DNA of 64,000 nucleotides, from positions 62,001 through 126,000 of the forward strand of contig NZ_JAHLPR010000007.1 of assembly GCF_018918005.1 (NCBI RefSeq), written 5' to 3'. This document shows, piece after piece, positions 1 through 7,727 of the stretch (within the stretch, counting starts at the first letter, position 1; each line of letters begins with the position of its first letter). The translations under genes and the position numbers were made by a program. Source of the stretch: Paenibacillus sp. MSJ-34. GTDB lineage: Bacteria > Bacillota > Bacilli > Paenibacillales > Paenibacillaceae. Under the pieces are notes generated by a model. That model ran no database searches, was not told the origin of the DNA, and was given only the letters and a program-made list of their open reading frames with translations.

Positions 1-1
1 C

Positions 2-796
2 GATTTAAACTCGTTCGTTTTCTTGAAATTGTTTACGGTGTCCGACGGAACGATGCCCGCGTTTATGACGTTTATTAGTTTTCTCGGCCCTTTGATCGGC
101 ATTGCGCTCGGATTTGACGCCGTCAACTCCGAACGCAACAAGGGTACATTGTCAAGGATGATGGCGCAGCCGATTCATCGGGACTATGTCCTGAACGCCA
201 AATTCGTGGCGGCGATCAGCGTCATTGCCATTCTGTTCTTCGGCTTGGGATTTTTCATTATGGGCCTTGGCTTGTTGACGATCGGCATTCCGCCTTCGTT
301 GGAAGAGTTTTTGCGCATGCTGTGCTTTTTGGCGCTGAGCGTCTTTTACGTCGCTTTTTGGTTGAACCTGTCGATCTTGTTCTCGGTCAGGTTCCGCCAA
401 CCGGCAACATCGGCACTGACCTGCATCGCCCTTTGGATTTTCTTCGCCATTTTCTATTCGATGATTGTCGATTTAATCGCCAAAGGAATTGCGCCTGTCA
501 ATCCGACGCATATCGATCAAGTGCTCGGATTTCAACAAACGGTGCAATTTCTGCAGCGATTGTCGCCGAGCCAATTGTTCGGCGAAGCGACAACGACGCT
601 GCTTATGCCCGAAGTGCGCACGCTAAGTTTGTTCGTCACTCCGGAGCAAGCGTACGGCGCGCTGCCGAGCCCGCTGCCGCTCGGCCAGAGCTTGCTGCTC
701 GTATGGCCGCAGCTGACCGGATTGATCGCGGCCGTTATGGTCTGTTTTATCATCGCATATGTTTGGTTTATGCGGCAGGAGATTCGTTCCCGCTAA
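2..796 (+). CDS. ABC-2 type transporter permease, 5' end outside window
   Basis: The frame is open from the first bases of the window, so the gene begins upstream and only about 264 C-terminal residues are visible; the TTG at 23 is probably internal. Five hydrophobic membrane segments are visible. Between the first two lies the cytoplasmic stretch ERNKGTL followed by QPIHR, the loop typical of NosY/ABC-2 permeases (E..GTL..L...PISR). Such proteins form the membrane channel of an ABC exporter whose ATPase gene is usually just upstream, outside this window. Substrate cannot be told. A strong terminator follows, so this is the last gene of its operon. Confidence 0.85.
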   Translation, partial: DLNSFVFLKLFTVSDGTMPAFMTFISFLGPLIGIALGFDAVNSERNKGTLSRMMAQPIHRDYVLNAKFVAAISVIAILFFGLGFFIMGLGLLTIGIPPSLEEFLRMLCFLALSVFYVAFWLNLSILFSVRFRQPATSALTCIALWIFFAIFYSMIVDLIAKGIAPVNPTHIDQVLGFQQTVQFLQRLSPSQLFGEATTTLLMPEVRTLSLFVTPEQAYGALPSPLPLGQSLLLVWPQLTGLIAAVMVCFIIAYVWFMRQEIRSR

Positions 797-810
797 AAGC
801 CGCCTCGCAG

Positions 811-848
811 GGCGCAGAAACGGAATGTTCGTTTCTGCGCCTTTTTTT
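811..848 (+). terminator. Intrinsic terminator of the ABC permease gene
   Basis: A perfect 12-bp stem (GGCGCAGAAACG at 811-822 with CGTTTCTGCGCC at 830-841), a 7-nt loop and then seven T. It starts 14 bp after the stop codon. Confidence 0.92.
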
Positions 849-1643
849 GGTGATGAAAGGTGAAATATATCAATTTTGGCGATTAGGGCTATGGCGTAGC
901 ATCGAAAAGGCAGCGGATTCGAGTTCATGGAAGCTGCCAATGCGCGATTGGCCGGGAACTCACCGTGTCAAATACTAATTCGTGTAAATATGCAGGTAAT
1001 AGAGGGGAAAAGCCTGCGATTAGAATCAATTTCATCATACCATTGACGGCTGACGTTCCTTCGGGTGGGACGAAACGTAGAGACGCTAATCGCGTGGAAA
1101 TCACCTTGTTGCTCGTGCAACGAAACTGAAACACGCTAATGAGGGGAAAAAGACGCTCAAACCGCCGATTTCCAATGAATAACGATACGTACTTTCGTTA
1201 AATTGGGAATATCTTCATTTTGAGCCCGATAAGGATGGTCAGTTTCGTTAGCGCCAAACAAGAAGCGTAGGTCCGCGGGGAGCGCCTTCGAAATAGGGGG
1301 TTACCTCTTCGATATGCGTAATAAAGCCAGTTACATCAACGGTGGCGAATTGCAGGAAATCCGCCCCGAACCGTCCCATCCCCCATTGAAAGCGTGAAAA
1401 AAGATGCCTTTTCACAAGCTTTGTCGCAGTTTTGATCGATCAAAACGGGTTAGAAGATGCACAATTGCGGGTTTCCGAATCAAACTCCTTCATCGCCTAA
1501 GCTCTTTTCCTTCCGCTGGGGCGGATGGTTTGAAAAGACGAATACACTGCTTCGTCATCCTAGCCCGTTTTAAAATGAATGCAACGCCGGTGAAAAAACC
1601 GCAAGAATTGGCCTGTTTTCCCCGATCTGTGCATCAACCCATC

Positions 1644-1891
1644 GTGCGCCGCACATTTGTATGATTTTTCGCATACGTTTACGGGATCAGGGCCGAATAT
1701 CGCGATTCGTGTATGAAAATTCGCACAAAATCGACTAGTTGGATGCGTGCGCTGCTGATAGTGTGTGATTTTTCATACAATGTACAGGGATTAGGGCTCA
1801 TGCGCCGCACATTGTGTATGATTTTTCGCATACATTAGCAGGATTGAGGGCTAAAATTGCGATTTGTGTATGAAATTTCGTACAAATCGAC
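1644..1891. repeat. Two imperfect ~90-bp direct repeats with a partial third copy
   Basis: Copy A (1644-1734) and copy B (1800-1891) share the order TGCGCCGCACATT, then TGTATGATTTTTCGCATAC, then a GGATnnGGGC segment, then GCGATTnGTGTATGAAA and ACAAAATCGAC-like sequence. A partial copy lies at 1750-1799 (GTGTGTGATTTTTCATACA, then GGGATTAGGGCT). Each copy contains small inverted pairs (GTATGA/TCATAC-like). No reading frame is conserved between copies. Confidence 0.7.
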
Positions 1892-2193
1892 GGATTCGAT
1901 CCGTCCATCCCCTTTTTGTGTGAACGAAACCGACTACAATCAGAATGAGAATGAAAGGTCCTTCATTGCCTGGTTATTCTTTCGCGCTGGTGCGGTATGG
2001 TTGGCCGTATCGTTTCGTTATCCCAACCCCTTTTACAATGGGTGCAACGGGGGTAGGGTTAGAGGCATGTACGGATCAAATTCCGGCAGGGGAAGTGTAT
2101 TATGCCCGCCGCCCATGGGTTTTTTTACTGGAATGGCAATCTTCTATTTTTATATCACTACACTGTTATCTCTATCAAAAGGCCGATGCGAAT

Positions 2194-2202
2194 CATAGAT
2201 TA
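2194..2202 (+). promoter_or_regulatory. Possible sigma-K-type -10 for the TRG repeat gene
   Basis: CATAGATTA fits the sigma-K -10 consensus CATANNNTA and lies 36 bp upstream of the ATG, leaving a short leader with the ribosome site. The -35 is poor (CA, not AC, about 16 bp upstream). Matching -10 words precede both cotH genes, which is the main reason to list it. Confidence 0.35.
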
Positions 2203-2229
2203 TATTATTACAACGGGGGAGGGAAAAGT

Positions 2230-2616
2230 ATGGATACTGAAATGAGAAATGTTTCCGAAGAAGTAGCTGAAACAAGCAGCGACCGCAGCCATCGCAGCCA
2301 TCGCAGCCATCGCAGCACTCGCGGTACTCGCGGTACTCGCGGTACTCGCGGTACTCGCGGCACTCGCGGCACTCGCGGTACTCGCGGCACTCGCGGCACT
2401 CGCGGCACTCGCGGCACTCGCGGTACTCGCGGCACTCGCGGCACTCGCGGCACCCGCGGCACTCGCGGCACTCGCGGCACTCGCGGCACTCGCGGCACTC
2501 GCGGCACTCGCGGTACTCGCGGCACCCGCGGCACTCGCGGCACTCGCGGTACTCGCGGCACTCGCGGCACTCGCGGTACCCGCGGTACTCGCGGCACTCG
2601 CGGCACACGTGGGTGA
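2230..2616 (+). CDS. Spore-coat-like repeat protein, 33 Thr-Arg-Gly units (CotG-like candidate)
   Basis: 128 residues: an acidic leader of about 18 residues ([18 protein letters not shown]), four Arg-Ser pairs joined by His (three SHR units), then exactly 33 consecutive Thr-Arg-Gly triplets to the stop. The start is set by the purine-rich GGGGGAGGG ribosome site 7 bp upstream of ATG; the ORF open further upstream has no such site. The protein is extremely basic and has no globular domain. It lies 156 bp upstream of cotH on the same strand. Known biology: Bacillus cotH genes are accompanied by a CotG-like ORF, positively charged and repetitive, whose product CotH phosphorylates. Inference: this is the CotG-equivalent here, with Thr in the repeats and Ser in the SHR units as possible phosphoacceptors. 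No sequence homology to CotG can be claimed. Confidence 0.72.
   Translation: MDTEMRNVSEEVAETSSDRSHRSHRSHRSTRGTRGTRGTRGTRGTRGTRGTRGTRGTRGTRGTRGTRGTRGTRGTRGTRGTRGTRGTRGTRGTRGTRGTRGTRGTRGTRGTRGTRGTRGTRGTRGTRG
2317..2613 (+). repeat. Tandem array of 33 nine-bp units inside the TRG gene
   Basis: The unit is ACT CGC GGC with silent variation only: Thr ACT or ACC (ACA once), Arg CGC (CGT once), Gly GGT or GGC (GGG once). All differences are synonymous, so the peptide repeat is perfect while the DNA repeat is not. The 9-bp period leaves all six frames open, which creates long spurious ORFs on both strands. The array is likely to vary in length by slippage. Confidence 0.95.
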
Positions 2617-2699
2617 GAATAAGAAGACATTACCGGACATCGAAACATTCGCATTTGCCAGTTAACGGACAATTGCCGTGTCAGCGGATGCAGTAATGG

Positions 2700-2708
2700 C
2701 ATAGAGTA
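2700..2708 (+). promoter_or_regulatory. Possible sigma-K-type -10 of cotH1
   Basis: CATAGAGTA matches CATANNNTA. Transcription would begin near 2715, exactly at the left arm of the hairpin at 2715-2745. The -35 is weak. Support is the position plus the same word upstream of the neighbouring coat genes. Confidence 0.35.
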
Positions 2709-2714
2709 ATGAAA

Positions 2715-2745
2715 CAATAAGCCTATCGTGTCGATAGGCTTATTG
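2715..2745 (+). promoter_or_regulatory. Perfect 14-bp hairpin in the cotH1 leader
   Basis: CAATAAGCCTATCG at 2715-2728 and its exact complement at 2732-2745 enclose a 3-nt loop. No T tract follows on the + strand, and the cotH ribosome site begins 13 bp later. It fits a 5'-terminal mRNA-stabilising stem-loop better than a terminator, but a terminator of the TRG gene is not excluded. Confidence 0.6.
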
Positions 2746-2772
2746 ATCTACCTGGGAAAAGGTGATTGCTCT

Positions 2773-3828
2773 ATGAGCTTTCCGGTACGGCAAATTTATA
2801 TTTCTGAAGACCAATTAAGGCAACTAAACAGGGATATATGGAGCAATAAGTTCGTCGAAGCGTACATTCTGAACAAAGGGATGCGGGAACGCGTTCAATT
2901 GCGCTACCGCGGAGGACATACGCGCGACTATAGTAAGAAATCGTACGAGATCGTAAAAAAAAATAAAACGTATCATTACAATGCCGAATACGACGATCCT
3001 TCCATGATACGCAATGCATTATCTTTCCGGTTTTTCGAACGGATTGGCGTGCCAAGCCCGAAAACGAAACATTGCTTGATCAAGCTCAACGGGAAAAATA
3101 TGGGGGTTTATCTTGAGATCGAAGGAGTCGACCGGTATTTTTTCAAGCAAAGAGCGATCCCGATGCAATCTTTGGTGTATGCGACGAATGACGATGCCAA
3201 TTTCAGTCTGATCAGCCCGGAAACAAATCGGCGCAAAACTTCGTTATTTGACGGATATCAACTCATGATCGGAAACGATGCGGAACGGAAACGTCTGGAA
3301 AGATTCGTATCGCGAGTGAACGCGCTTTCGCATCGGCAACTGCTTCCCTATTTACGTTCTCGTCTTGATATCGACAACTATTTGCATTGGCTTGCGGGAG
3401 CGGTGTTTACGGGAAATTACGACGGATTTCACCATAATTACGCTTTATACCGCCATAAAGGGCGCGGCTATTACCGTATCATCCCATGGGACTATGAAGG
3501 AACTTGGGGACGGGACAGCTATGGGGAAATTTTCGGGAGCAATCCGGTGCCGGTGACCGGGCGCAACCATTTGACGAAACGATTGTTATCCTACAAATCG
3601 GTACGGCAAAAATATAAAACGATCGTAGGCCATATCGCCAAGCATGCGTTTACGGAGAAAAAGCTTGCCCCCGTCATCGCCCAAATGTACGCGAAAATCG
3701 CCCCGTATATTTTGGAAGACAGGACCCGCCGCTGGCCTGCCTCGGTATTTCTTAACGAACCCGGCGTCATATTGGAGTATATCAGGGAACGCAGAAAAAT
3801 TATTTTACGGGATATCGATGCGTTATAG
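2773..3828 (+). CDS. cotH: Spore coat protein kinase CotH (copy 1)
   Basis: 351 residues, as expected for Bacillus CotH. CotH is an atypical secreted-type kinase that phosphorylates coat proteins (CotB and CotG in B. subtilis) in the mother cell and is needed for outer-coat assembly. The CotH signature is present: RYRGGHTR near residue 44, LEIEGVDRYFF near 114, the NYDG...HNYALYRHK block at 215-229 and the IPWDYEGTWG block at 237-246, whose aspartates are the metal/ATP-binding and catalytic type. The start is ATG with AAAGGTGA 8 bp upstream; the longer frame from 2728 starts inside the hairpin and lacks a ribosome site. A paralogue of the same length lies at 7728. Expected expression is late mother-cell (sigma-K). 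Confidence 0.93.
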   Translation: MSFPVRQIYISEDQLRQLNRDIWSNKFVEAYILNKGMRERVQLRYRGGHTRDYSKKSYEIVKKNKTYHYNAEYDDPSMIRNALSFRFFERIGVPSPKTKHCLIKLNGKNMGVYLEIEGVDRYFFKQRAIPMQSLVYATNDDANFSLISPETNRRKTSLFDGYQLMIGNDAERKRLERFVSRVNALSHRQLLPYLRSRLDIDNYLHWLAGAVFTGNYDGFHHNYALYRHKGRGYYRIIPWDYEGTWGRDSYGEIFGSNPVPVTGRNHLTKRLLSYKSVRQKYKTIVGHIAKHAFTEKKLAPVIAQMYAKIAPYILEDRTRRWPASVFLNEPGVILEYIRERRKIILRDIDAL

Positions 3829-3837
3829 CAGGATATA

Positions 3838-3868
3838 CCCGGCCTTCTAACGGAAGACCGGGACTTTA
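3838..3868. terminator. Weak hairpin between cotH1 and the convergent permease gene
   Basis: CCCGGCCTTC pairs with GAAGACCGGG with one mismatch and a 5-nt loop. Only a short TTTA follows, so termination is uncertain. Confidence 0.35.
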
Positions 3869-3882
3869 AAAGAGGAGTCGAA

Positions 3883-5235
3883 TTAGAACAGCCACGAAAC
3901 CCAGTAGTAGAGCACAACGAGCGTGAATATGACCGTTGGCGGAATCGCAATAAAGGTAACGCGAATATAATCTTTCCAGTTGATTTTCACATGATGCTGT
4001 TTCAAGATATGCATCCACATTAACGACGCCAAAGTACCGATCGGGAGGAGCAAAGATCCGATGTCGCTGCCGATAACATTGGCAAGATAGGCGATTTTCA
4101 AAGTGAGCGGATCGAGCCCCATATTCGTTAGCGTAAGCGTCCCTACCATCAAAGCGGGGTGGTTGTTGAATAGAATCGACATAACGCTGATTAAGCTGCC
4201 CATTGAGAGGCTGGCATTGAGAAGATTTCCGGAGACGATCGGTTGAAAGATGGAAATAAGCCGTTCGGTTAAACCGATGTTATGCAAGCCGTAAATGATC
4301 ACATACATCCCGAAACAGAAGATGAGAATATGCCAAGGCGTCTTTTTGATCATGTCGGCCGGCGAAATGTTGAGATAGACCCATCTCCAGCCGAGCAGCA
4401 GCCCTGAGCCGATAACCGCTACAAACCAAACCGGTATTCCGACAAAGGAAGCGATAAATAGGCCGACGCGCACGGTGAATACGAACAGCAGAATATACAA
4501 CATAAATCTTGAGCGATTTTTAATTTTCGGAACGGCGGGGGAATGCGGTTTTAACGGGTGCGATCGGGGATCCGGATGAATCCCTCTCCAAGCCGAGGGG
4601 AGTTTGCGGGGCAGTTCCCGGCGCACGAGCAAAAAGATGATGAACAGCAGGAGCAATAATCCGAGCGTGGAAGGGATAAACATCATTTCGGTATGCTTGT
4701 ATAGATCCATATCTACGATTTTCAGAGCGATCAGATTGACGACGTTGCTGACGCCGATCGGCGCGCTCGAAGCGGTAGCAATTAACGCCCCGGAAAGCAA
4801 ATACGGTATTTTTTGCTTATTTTTCAGACCGAGGTTTTTCAGCAAAATTAAAAGAATGGGAGTCGTTATTAGAATACTTCCGTCATTGTTAAAGAAAAGC
4901 GTCATTAGAAAACATAGCAGGTTCACGTACCAGAACAGGCGAATTCCCGAGCCTTTCGCTCTCGCGGCCAATCCTTCAGCGGCCCAGGTGAAGAAACCGA
5001 AGCTTTCCAATATGATTGCCATGACGATCGTCGACATAATGGTAATGGCGGCGCCGCTGACCGTATCTCCGATCGTGACCAGATCGGACCATGAAACGCT
5101 CCCGCTTAATATAACAAGGATCGCTCCGCCCATGGCGGGAATGGCTTCGTTCAAACCGCGAGGCCGCCACAGAATAAGCACGAGCGTAAGGAAAAAGGAA
5201 ATGACCGTTAGCGTTACCATAGCGGACCCATGCAT
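3883..5235 (-). CDS. ArsB/NhaD-type membrane permease
   Basis: 450 residues with about 11-12 hydrophobic segments. It resembles the ArsB/YdfA branch of the ion-transporter superfamily: an N-terminal RPRGLNEAIPA stretch, FFNNDGSILITTPI in the first half (compare FxxNDxxxLxxTP of ArsB proteins), SAPIGVSNVVNLI, and LFNNHPALM in the second half, which mirrors the first because the family is an internal duplication. These permeases move arsenite or organic/inorganic anions; the substrate cannot be read from sequence. The ATG at 5235 has AAGGAGAA 7-8 bp upstream. A 52-residue membrane peptide gene ends 27 bp upstream on the same strand and is probably cotranscribed. No arsR-like regulator is adjacent. 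Confidence 0.85.
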   Translation of the reverse strand: MHGSAMVTLTVISFFLTLVLILWRPRGLNEAIPAMGGAILVILSGSVSWSDLVTIGDTVSGAAITIMSTIVMAIILESFGFFTWAAEGLAARAKGSGIRLFWYVNLLCFLMTLFFNNDGSILITTPILLILLKNLGLKNKQKIPYLLSGALIATASSAPIGVSNVVNLIALKIVDMDLYKHTEMMFIPSTLGLLLLLFIIFLLVRRELPRKLPSAWRGIHPDPRSHPLKPHSPAVPKIKNRSRFMLYILLFVFTVRVGLFIASFVGIPVWFVAVIGSGLLLGWRWVYLNISPADMIKKTPWHILIFCFGMYVIIYGLHNIGLTERLISIFQPIVSGNLLNASLSMGSLISVMSILFNNHPALMVGTLTLTNMGLDPLTLKIAYLANVIGSDIGSLLLPIGTLASLMWMHILKQHHVKINWKDYIRVTFIAIPPTVIFTLVVLYYWVSWLF

Positions 5236-5262
5236 CTACTCATTCTCCTTTGCAGCCAGGCG

Positions 5263-5421
5263 TTAATGTTGCAAAAGTTCGGTTTCGCGCAATGCAGGGT
5301 CTGGGGACGCTTCATCGGCGCTTTCGGCACTATAAGAGTGAATGCTGGCAATCGCAGGCGGTTTAATGAGATAGTAGATCGCAGCGCCGGATATCGTAAA
5401 AGCGATCAGTGTAATGAACAT
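5263..5421 (-). CDS. Small membrane protein, 52 residues
   Basis: ATG start at 5421 with a strong AGGAAGGAAGGG site upstream. The product begins MFITLIAFTISGAAIYYLIK, one transmembrane segment, followed by a Pro-Pro turn and a polar acidic tail ending in LLQH. It lies 27 bp upstream of the ArsB-like permease on the same strand, so the two are likely one transcript and the peptide may assist that permease. I do not recognise the family. Confidence 0.55.
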   Translation of the reverse strand: MFITLIAFTISGAAIYYLIKPPAIASIHSYSAESADEASPDPALRETELLQH

Positions 5422-5475
5422 AAATCACCCTTCCTTCCTCATCATGAATTTATGACTCGCGCAAGCTGCGCGTTT

Positions 5476-6150
5476 TTAAGGCAAATGGACCGTCTTAATA
5501 TGATCGATATGAAGATATACGGATTCTTCGTTTGCGGTGATTAACTCGACTCTGCTGTTCTCGACCTTTTTCAATACCCCAATCTTATGAGGGTTGTCCC
5601 CTAAATCCAGAACGAGCAAAGTTCCTTCCAATTTTTTGAGCTGCTGGTCGAAGGAGCGGGCCAAGGACATATTGGTCGGAATGAGCGGGAAATGCTCCTG
5701 GCTCAAGGAGTACGGTGTTGCGTTCGGATTGTACGGAATTAAATATTTGAGATGATGCAGAGGGATGATTAAGGTGTGAAACACCGGAGAATAGAATATA
5801 AAATAATTGGTCATGATGCTCGTAATATAGCCGGAGATGGATTGATTGCCGGTAATATAAACCTCAAGAAAGACTCCCCTAGCGTTCATTAAAATTTTGC
5901 GATACGAGATTTCTTCATTTTGATTTTCGAACGGCGACGGGGAATCGGGAATAAAGTTCAATTCCGGATTAATATGTTTGGCGAGCTTCATCAAATGAAT
6001 ATGAAACGTCGGAATATACAGAAACTGTTCGCCGTTGTAAACGACGAATATATCGCTCCCTACGTCAACAAGCGCACCTTTGATCATCGGTATTTTACCG
6101 GGAATATCAAGTTCGATTTGTTTGCCCAGCAAAGATTTAAAATCATTCAC
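5476..6150 (-). CDS. CotB-like spore coat protein without Ser-rich tails
   Basis: 224 residues from a GTG at 6150 that has AGAGGAGG 8 bp upstream; the longer frame (to 6219) lacks a ribosome site and would include this one as coding sequence. The protein contains repeated small beta-rich modules of the CotB type: SLLGKQIELDIP...GALVDVGSDIFVVY near the N-terminus, ISGYITSIMTNYFIFYS in the middle, and KKLEGTLLVLDLGDNPHKIGVLKKVENSRVELI near the end, each a 'fix a length of surface, report a potential' Sm-like pattern seen also in the next gene. It lacks the Ser/Arg and Asn tracts of its neighbour. It sits between two cotH genes, so a structural role in the coat is likely. Whether it is a CotH substrate is unclear. 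Confidence 0.65.
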   Translation of the reverse strand: MNDFKSLLGKQIELDIPGKIPMIKGALVDVGSDIFVVYNGEQFLYIPTFHIHLMKLAKHINPELNFIPDSPSPFENQNEEISYRKILMNARGVFLEVYITGNQSISGYITSIMTNYFIFYSPVFHTLIIPLHHLKYLIPYNPNATPYSLSQEHFPLIPTNMSLARSFDQQLKKLEGTLLVLDLGDNPHKIGVLKKVENSRVELITANEESVYLHIDHIKTVHLP

Positions 6151-6193
6151 TTGTGAACCTCCTCTCAACAACATGGATTCGTTCGTTTTGGAA

Positions 6194-6225
6194 GATGCGT
6201 TGGAAGTGTGGAGTTCCAACGCATC
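6194..6225 (-). promoter_or_regulatory. 11-bp hairpin in the leader between the two CotB-like genes
   Basis: GATGCGTTGGA (6194-6204) pairs perfectly with TCCAACGCATC (6215-6225), loop 10 nt. No T tract follows on either strand. It lies 44 bp upstream of the GTG start at 6150 and may be a leader or processing hairpin. Confidence 0.5.
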
Positions 6226-6371
6226 GTGTCAGGGTGGGAGAATGATGAATCCCGCAATTTTTTGTTGGATTACAAGGGGAGAATAGGAGCACAGGTAAGG
6301 AATCACGATAGGAAATTCGTAACGAAAGAGGAAGAGCGGCGCTGCGGGATATTAGGGGAGAGGACGGAACG

Positions 6372-7373
6372 TTATCTCGTTCTTGTTTTTGTTCTTGTTC
6401 TTGTTCTTGTTCTTGCCGAGGCTCTGGCGCCGCTTCTCTTAACGACTCTGGATCTCGTTCTCGTTCTGCCGCCAGTTCGTCTGCTTGATCCGGCTCTGCG
6501 GCGGCCGTAGCTGCCCCAATCGAAAGCGGATCTGTGGCGGCCGGATCTGCTGCCGGAACGATGGCCCGACCGGTTGCCGGATCTGTAGCCGGACTTATTG
6601 TTGGCGTTTGCGCCGTTATTATTGTTTGCATTGCCATTGTTGTTATTGTTGTTATTTTTATTGTTGTTATTGTTATTGTTATTGTTCCCGGTATAGCCGT
6701 ACGTTTTGGATGATACTCTAACGCTTTTAATATGATAATTGGCGATTTTGATCGGTTCGCGATCGGATACCAAGAACACGTATTGGTCGTCGCTTTGCAC
6801 GACAAAGCCGTCTAATTTTTCGGGACCGCCGTTATTGAGCTGTACGAATTTATGATTCAATTTTTTCATGACGGAATTGAAATCGGGTGCGGAAATAATA
6901 TCGTAATCGGTAGTATAGGAGTCTTTAGAATATTGCGAGCTCAGGCTCATGCTTTTGATATGGGAATTGCGGACATAAACGATTTCGCAAAAATTTTGGT
7001 TGTTTCCTTGCCCTTGTGCCTGCGCTTGTCCTTGATTATTGTTCTTATTATTATTATTGTTGTTGTTATTATTGTTCGATTGAGCCAGCACGACCACGTA
7101 GTCGCTTCCGATCTTTTTCAGGATGCCTGTAATAAAATCCGGTCCGCCGCGGTTGATGATTACCTCTTTGCCGAGAAAGCTGCGTACGCCCGCCGATCTC
7201 GACGAAGTGGAACTTGAATGGGCGGATCTTGACTTGGAATGCGATGACGACGACGATCTGGAGGATTTAGAGGAAGAGGATTTGGAGGATTTGGACGATC
7301 TCGAGGATCTCGAGGAACTCGAAGATCTATGGGATTGACTTGTTAAACGGGCACGGTATGCCATTTTAAACAT
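6372..7373 (-). CDS. CotB-like spore coat protein with Ser/Arg, poly-Asn and Arg-Thr tracts
   Basis: 333 residues from ATG 7373 (GAGAGGGG lies directly upstream; ATG 7364 gives more usual spacing and is an alternative). Order of parts: a Ser/Arg/Lys tract (about residues 11-57, SHRS then SRSSRSSKSSKSS); a CotB-type module (SFLGKEVIINRGGPDFITG..KKIGSDYVVV); a poly-Asn/Gln-Gly linker; a second module (LNHKFVQLNNGGPEKLDGFV..SDDQYVFLVS); a second poly-Asn linker; RSG repeats; and a basic tail of alternating Arg-Thr. B. subtilis CotB carries a Ser/Lys-rich region that CotH phosphorylates; the Ser/Arg tract here is the natural equivalent. The coat function is well supported by composition and neighbours; the phosphorylation is inferred. 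Confidence 0.75.
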   Translation of the reverse strand: MFKMAYRARLTSQSHRSSSSSRSSRSSKSSKSSSSKSSRSSSSSHSKSRSAHSSSTSSRSAGVRSFLGKEVIINRGGPDFITGILKKIGSDYVVVLAQSNNNNNNNNNNKNNNQGQAQAQGQGNNQNFCEIVYVRNSHIKSMSLSSQYSKDSYTTDYDIISAPDFNSVMKKLNHKFVQLNNGGPEKLDGFVVQSDDQYVFLVSDREPIKIANYHIKSVRVSSKTYGYTGNNNNNNNNNKNNNNNNNGNANNNNGANANNKSGYRSGNRSGHRSGSRSGRHRSAFDWGSYGRRRAGSSRRTGGRTRTRSRVVKRSGARASARTRTRTRTKTRTR

Positions 7374-7727
7374 TTCCCCTCTCACTTAATATGGATTTGC
7401 GAACTTGTCGCTCACTGCTTGATAGGTACTTCTGCCATAATGCTATAAACGATCACCTTCCTTTAGCAACATCGAATGGACCGGTTGGACGAATGATTCC
7501 CTCAAGGTGTCATTGATGTTTATTTGTAATTTATTTATATGTATACCGCATCAAAAGGTACTAGATTTCAATCTATTCTCTCGAAAATCCATGAATATCT
7601 TAGTATGTTGGACGAGGGTTTAGAAGATTTGGAGCGAATCCCCTTTTCCTGTGCGAAGTACGGGACATATGCCGTGTCCGCATTCGCCCCGGCCGCATAA
7701 CGTAACATCAAAAAGGCGGATGTCCCT
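7374..7727. other. Divergent intergenic region between the CotB-like gene and cotH2
   Basis: 354 bp without a gene. On the + strand CATAACGTA (7696-7704) fits the sigma-K -10 word and would give a very short cotH2 leader; no good -35 is seen. On the - strand CATATTAAG (ending next to the ribosome site at 7381) is a weaker match for the CotB-like gene. A short GC-rich inverted stretch (GCCGTGTCCGC..CCCCGGCC) lies near 7671. Confidence 0.4.

Larger units (their letters stand above)
849..2213. other. 1.4-kb intergenic region without a supported gene
   Basis: No frame here combines a ribosome site, a start and plausible protein composition; the longest open frames look like chance. Short motifs recur (CGCTAAT near 1085 and 1133, TTTCGTTA near 1193 and 1243, and the repeat pair listed at 1644-1891). 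The 17-mer TGAATGCAACGCCGGTG at 1576-1592 occurs again at 47000-47016 in another non-coding region. It looks like degenerate dispersed intergenic repeats. Confidence 0.6.

Noticed and set aside
322-978. 218-residue ORF overlapping the ABC permease
   Set aside because: Out of frame with a clear permease, no ribosome site, random composition, and runs across the terminator at 811.
1404-1664. 86-residue ORF in the long intergenic region
   Set aside because: No ribosome site; overlaps dispersed repeats; composition not protein-like.
1857-2198. 113-residue ORF upstream of the TRG gene
   Set aside because: Starts inside an intergenic repeat and lacks a start site; interrupted relative to any family I know.
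2317-2613. CRISPR array
   Set aside because: Units are 9 bp without spacers and are codons of one protein; no cas genes nearby.
2150-2717. Long - strand ORFs rich in Arg-Glu-Cys, Ala-Ser or Val-Pro-Arg across the repeat tract
   Set aside because: The 9-bp period keeps all frames open; only the + strand frame has a ribosome site, start and a sensible leader.
7123-7338. Acidic Asp/Glu/Leu-rich 71-residue ORF
   Set aside because: It is the complement of the Ser/Arg codons of the CotB-like gene on the other strand.
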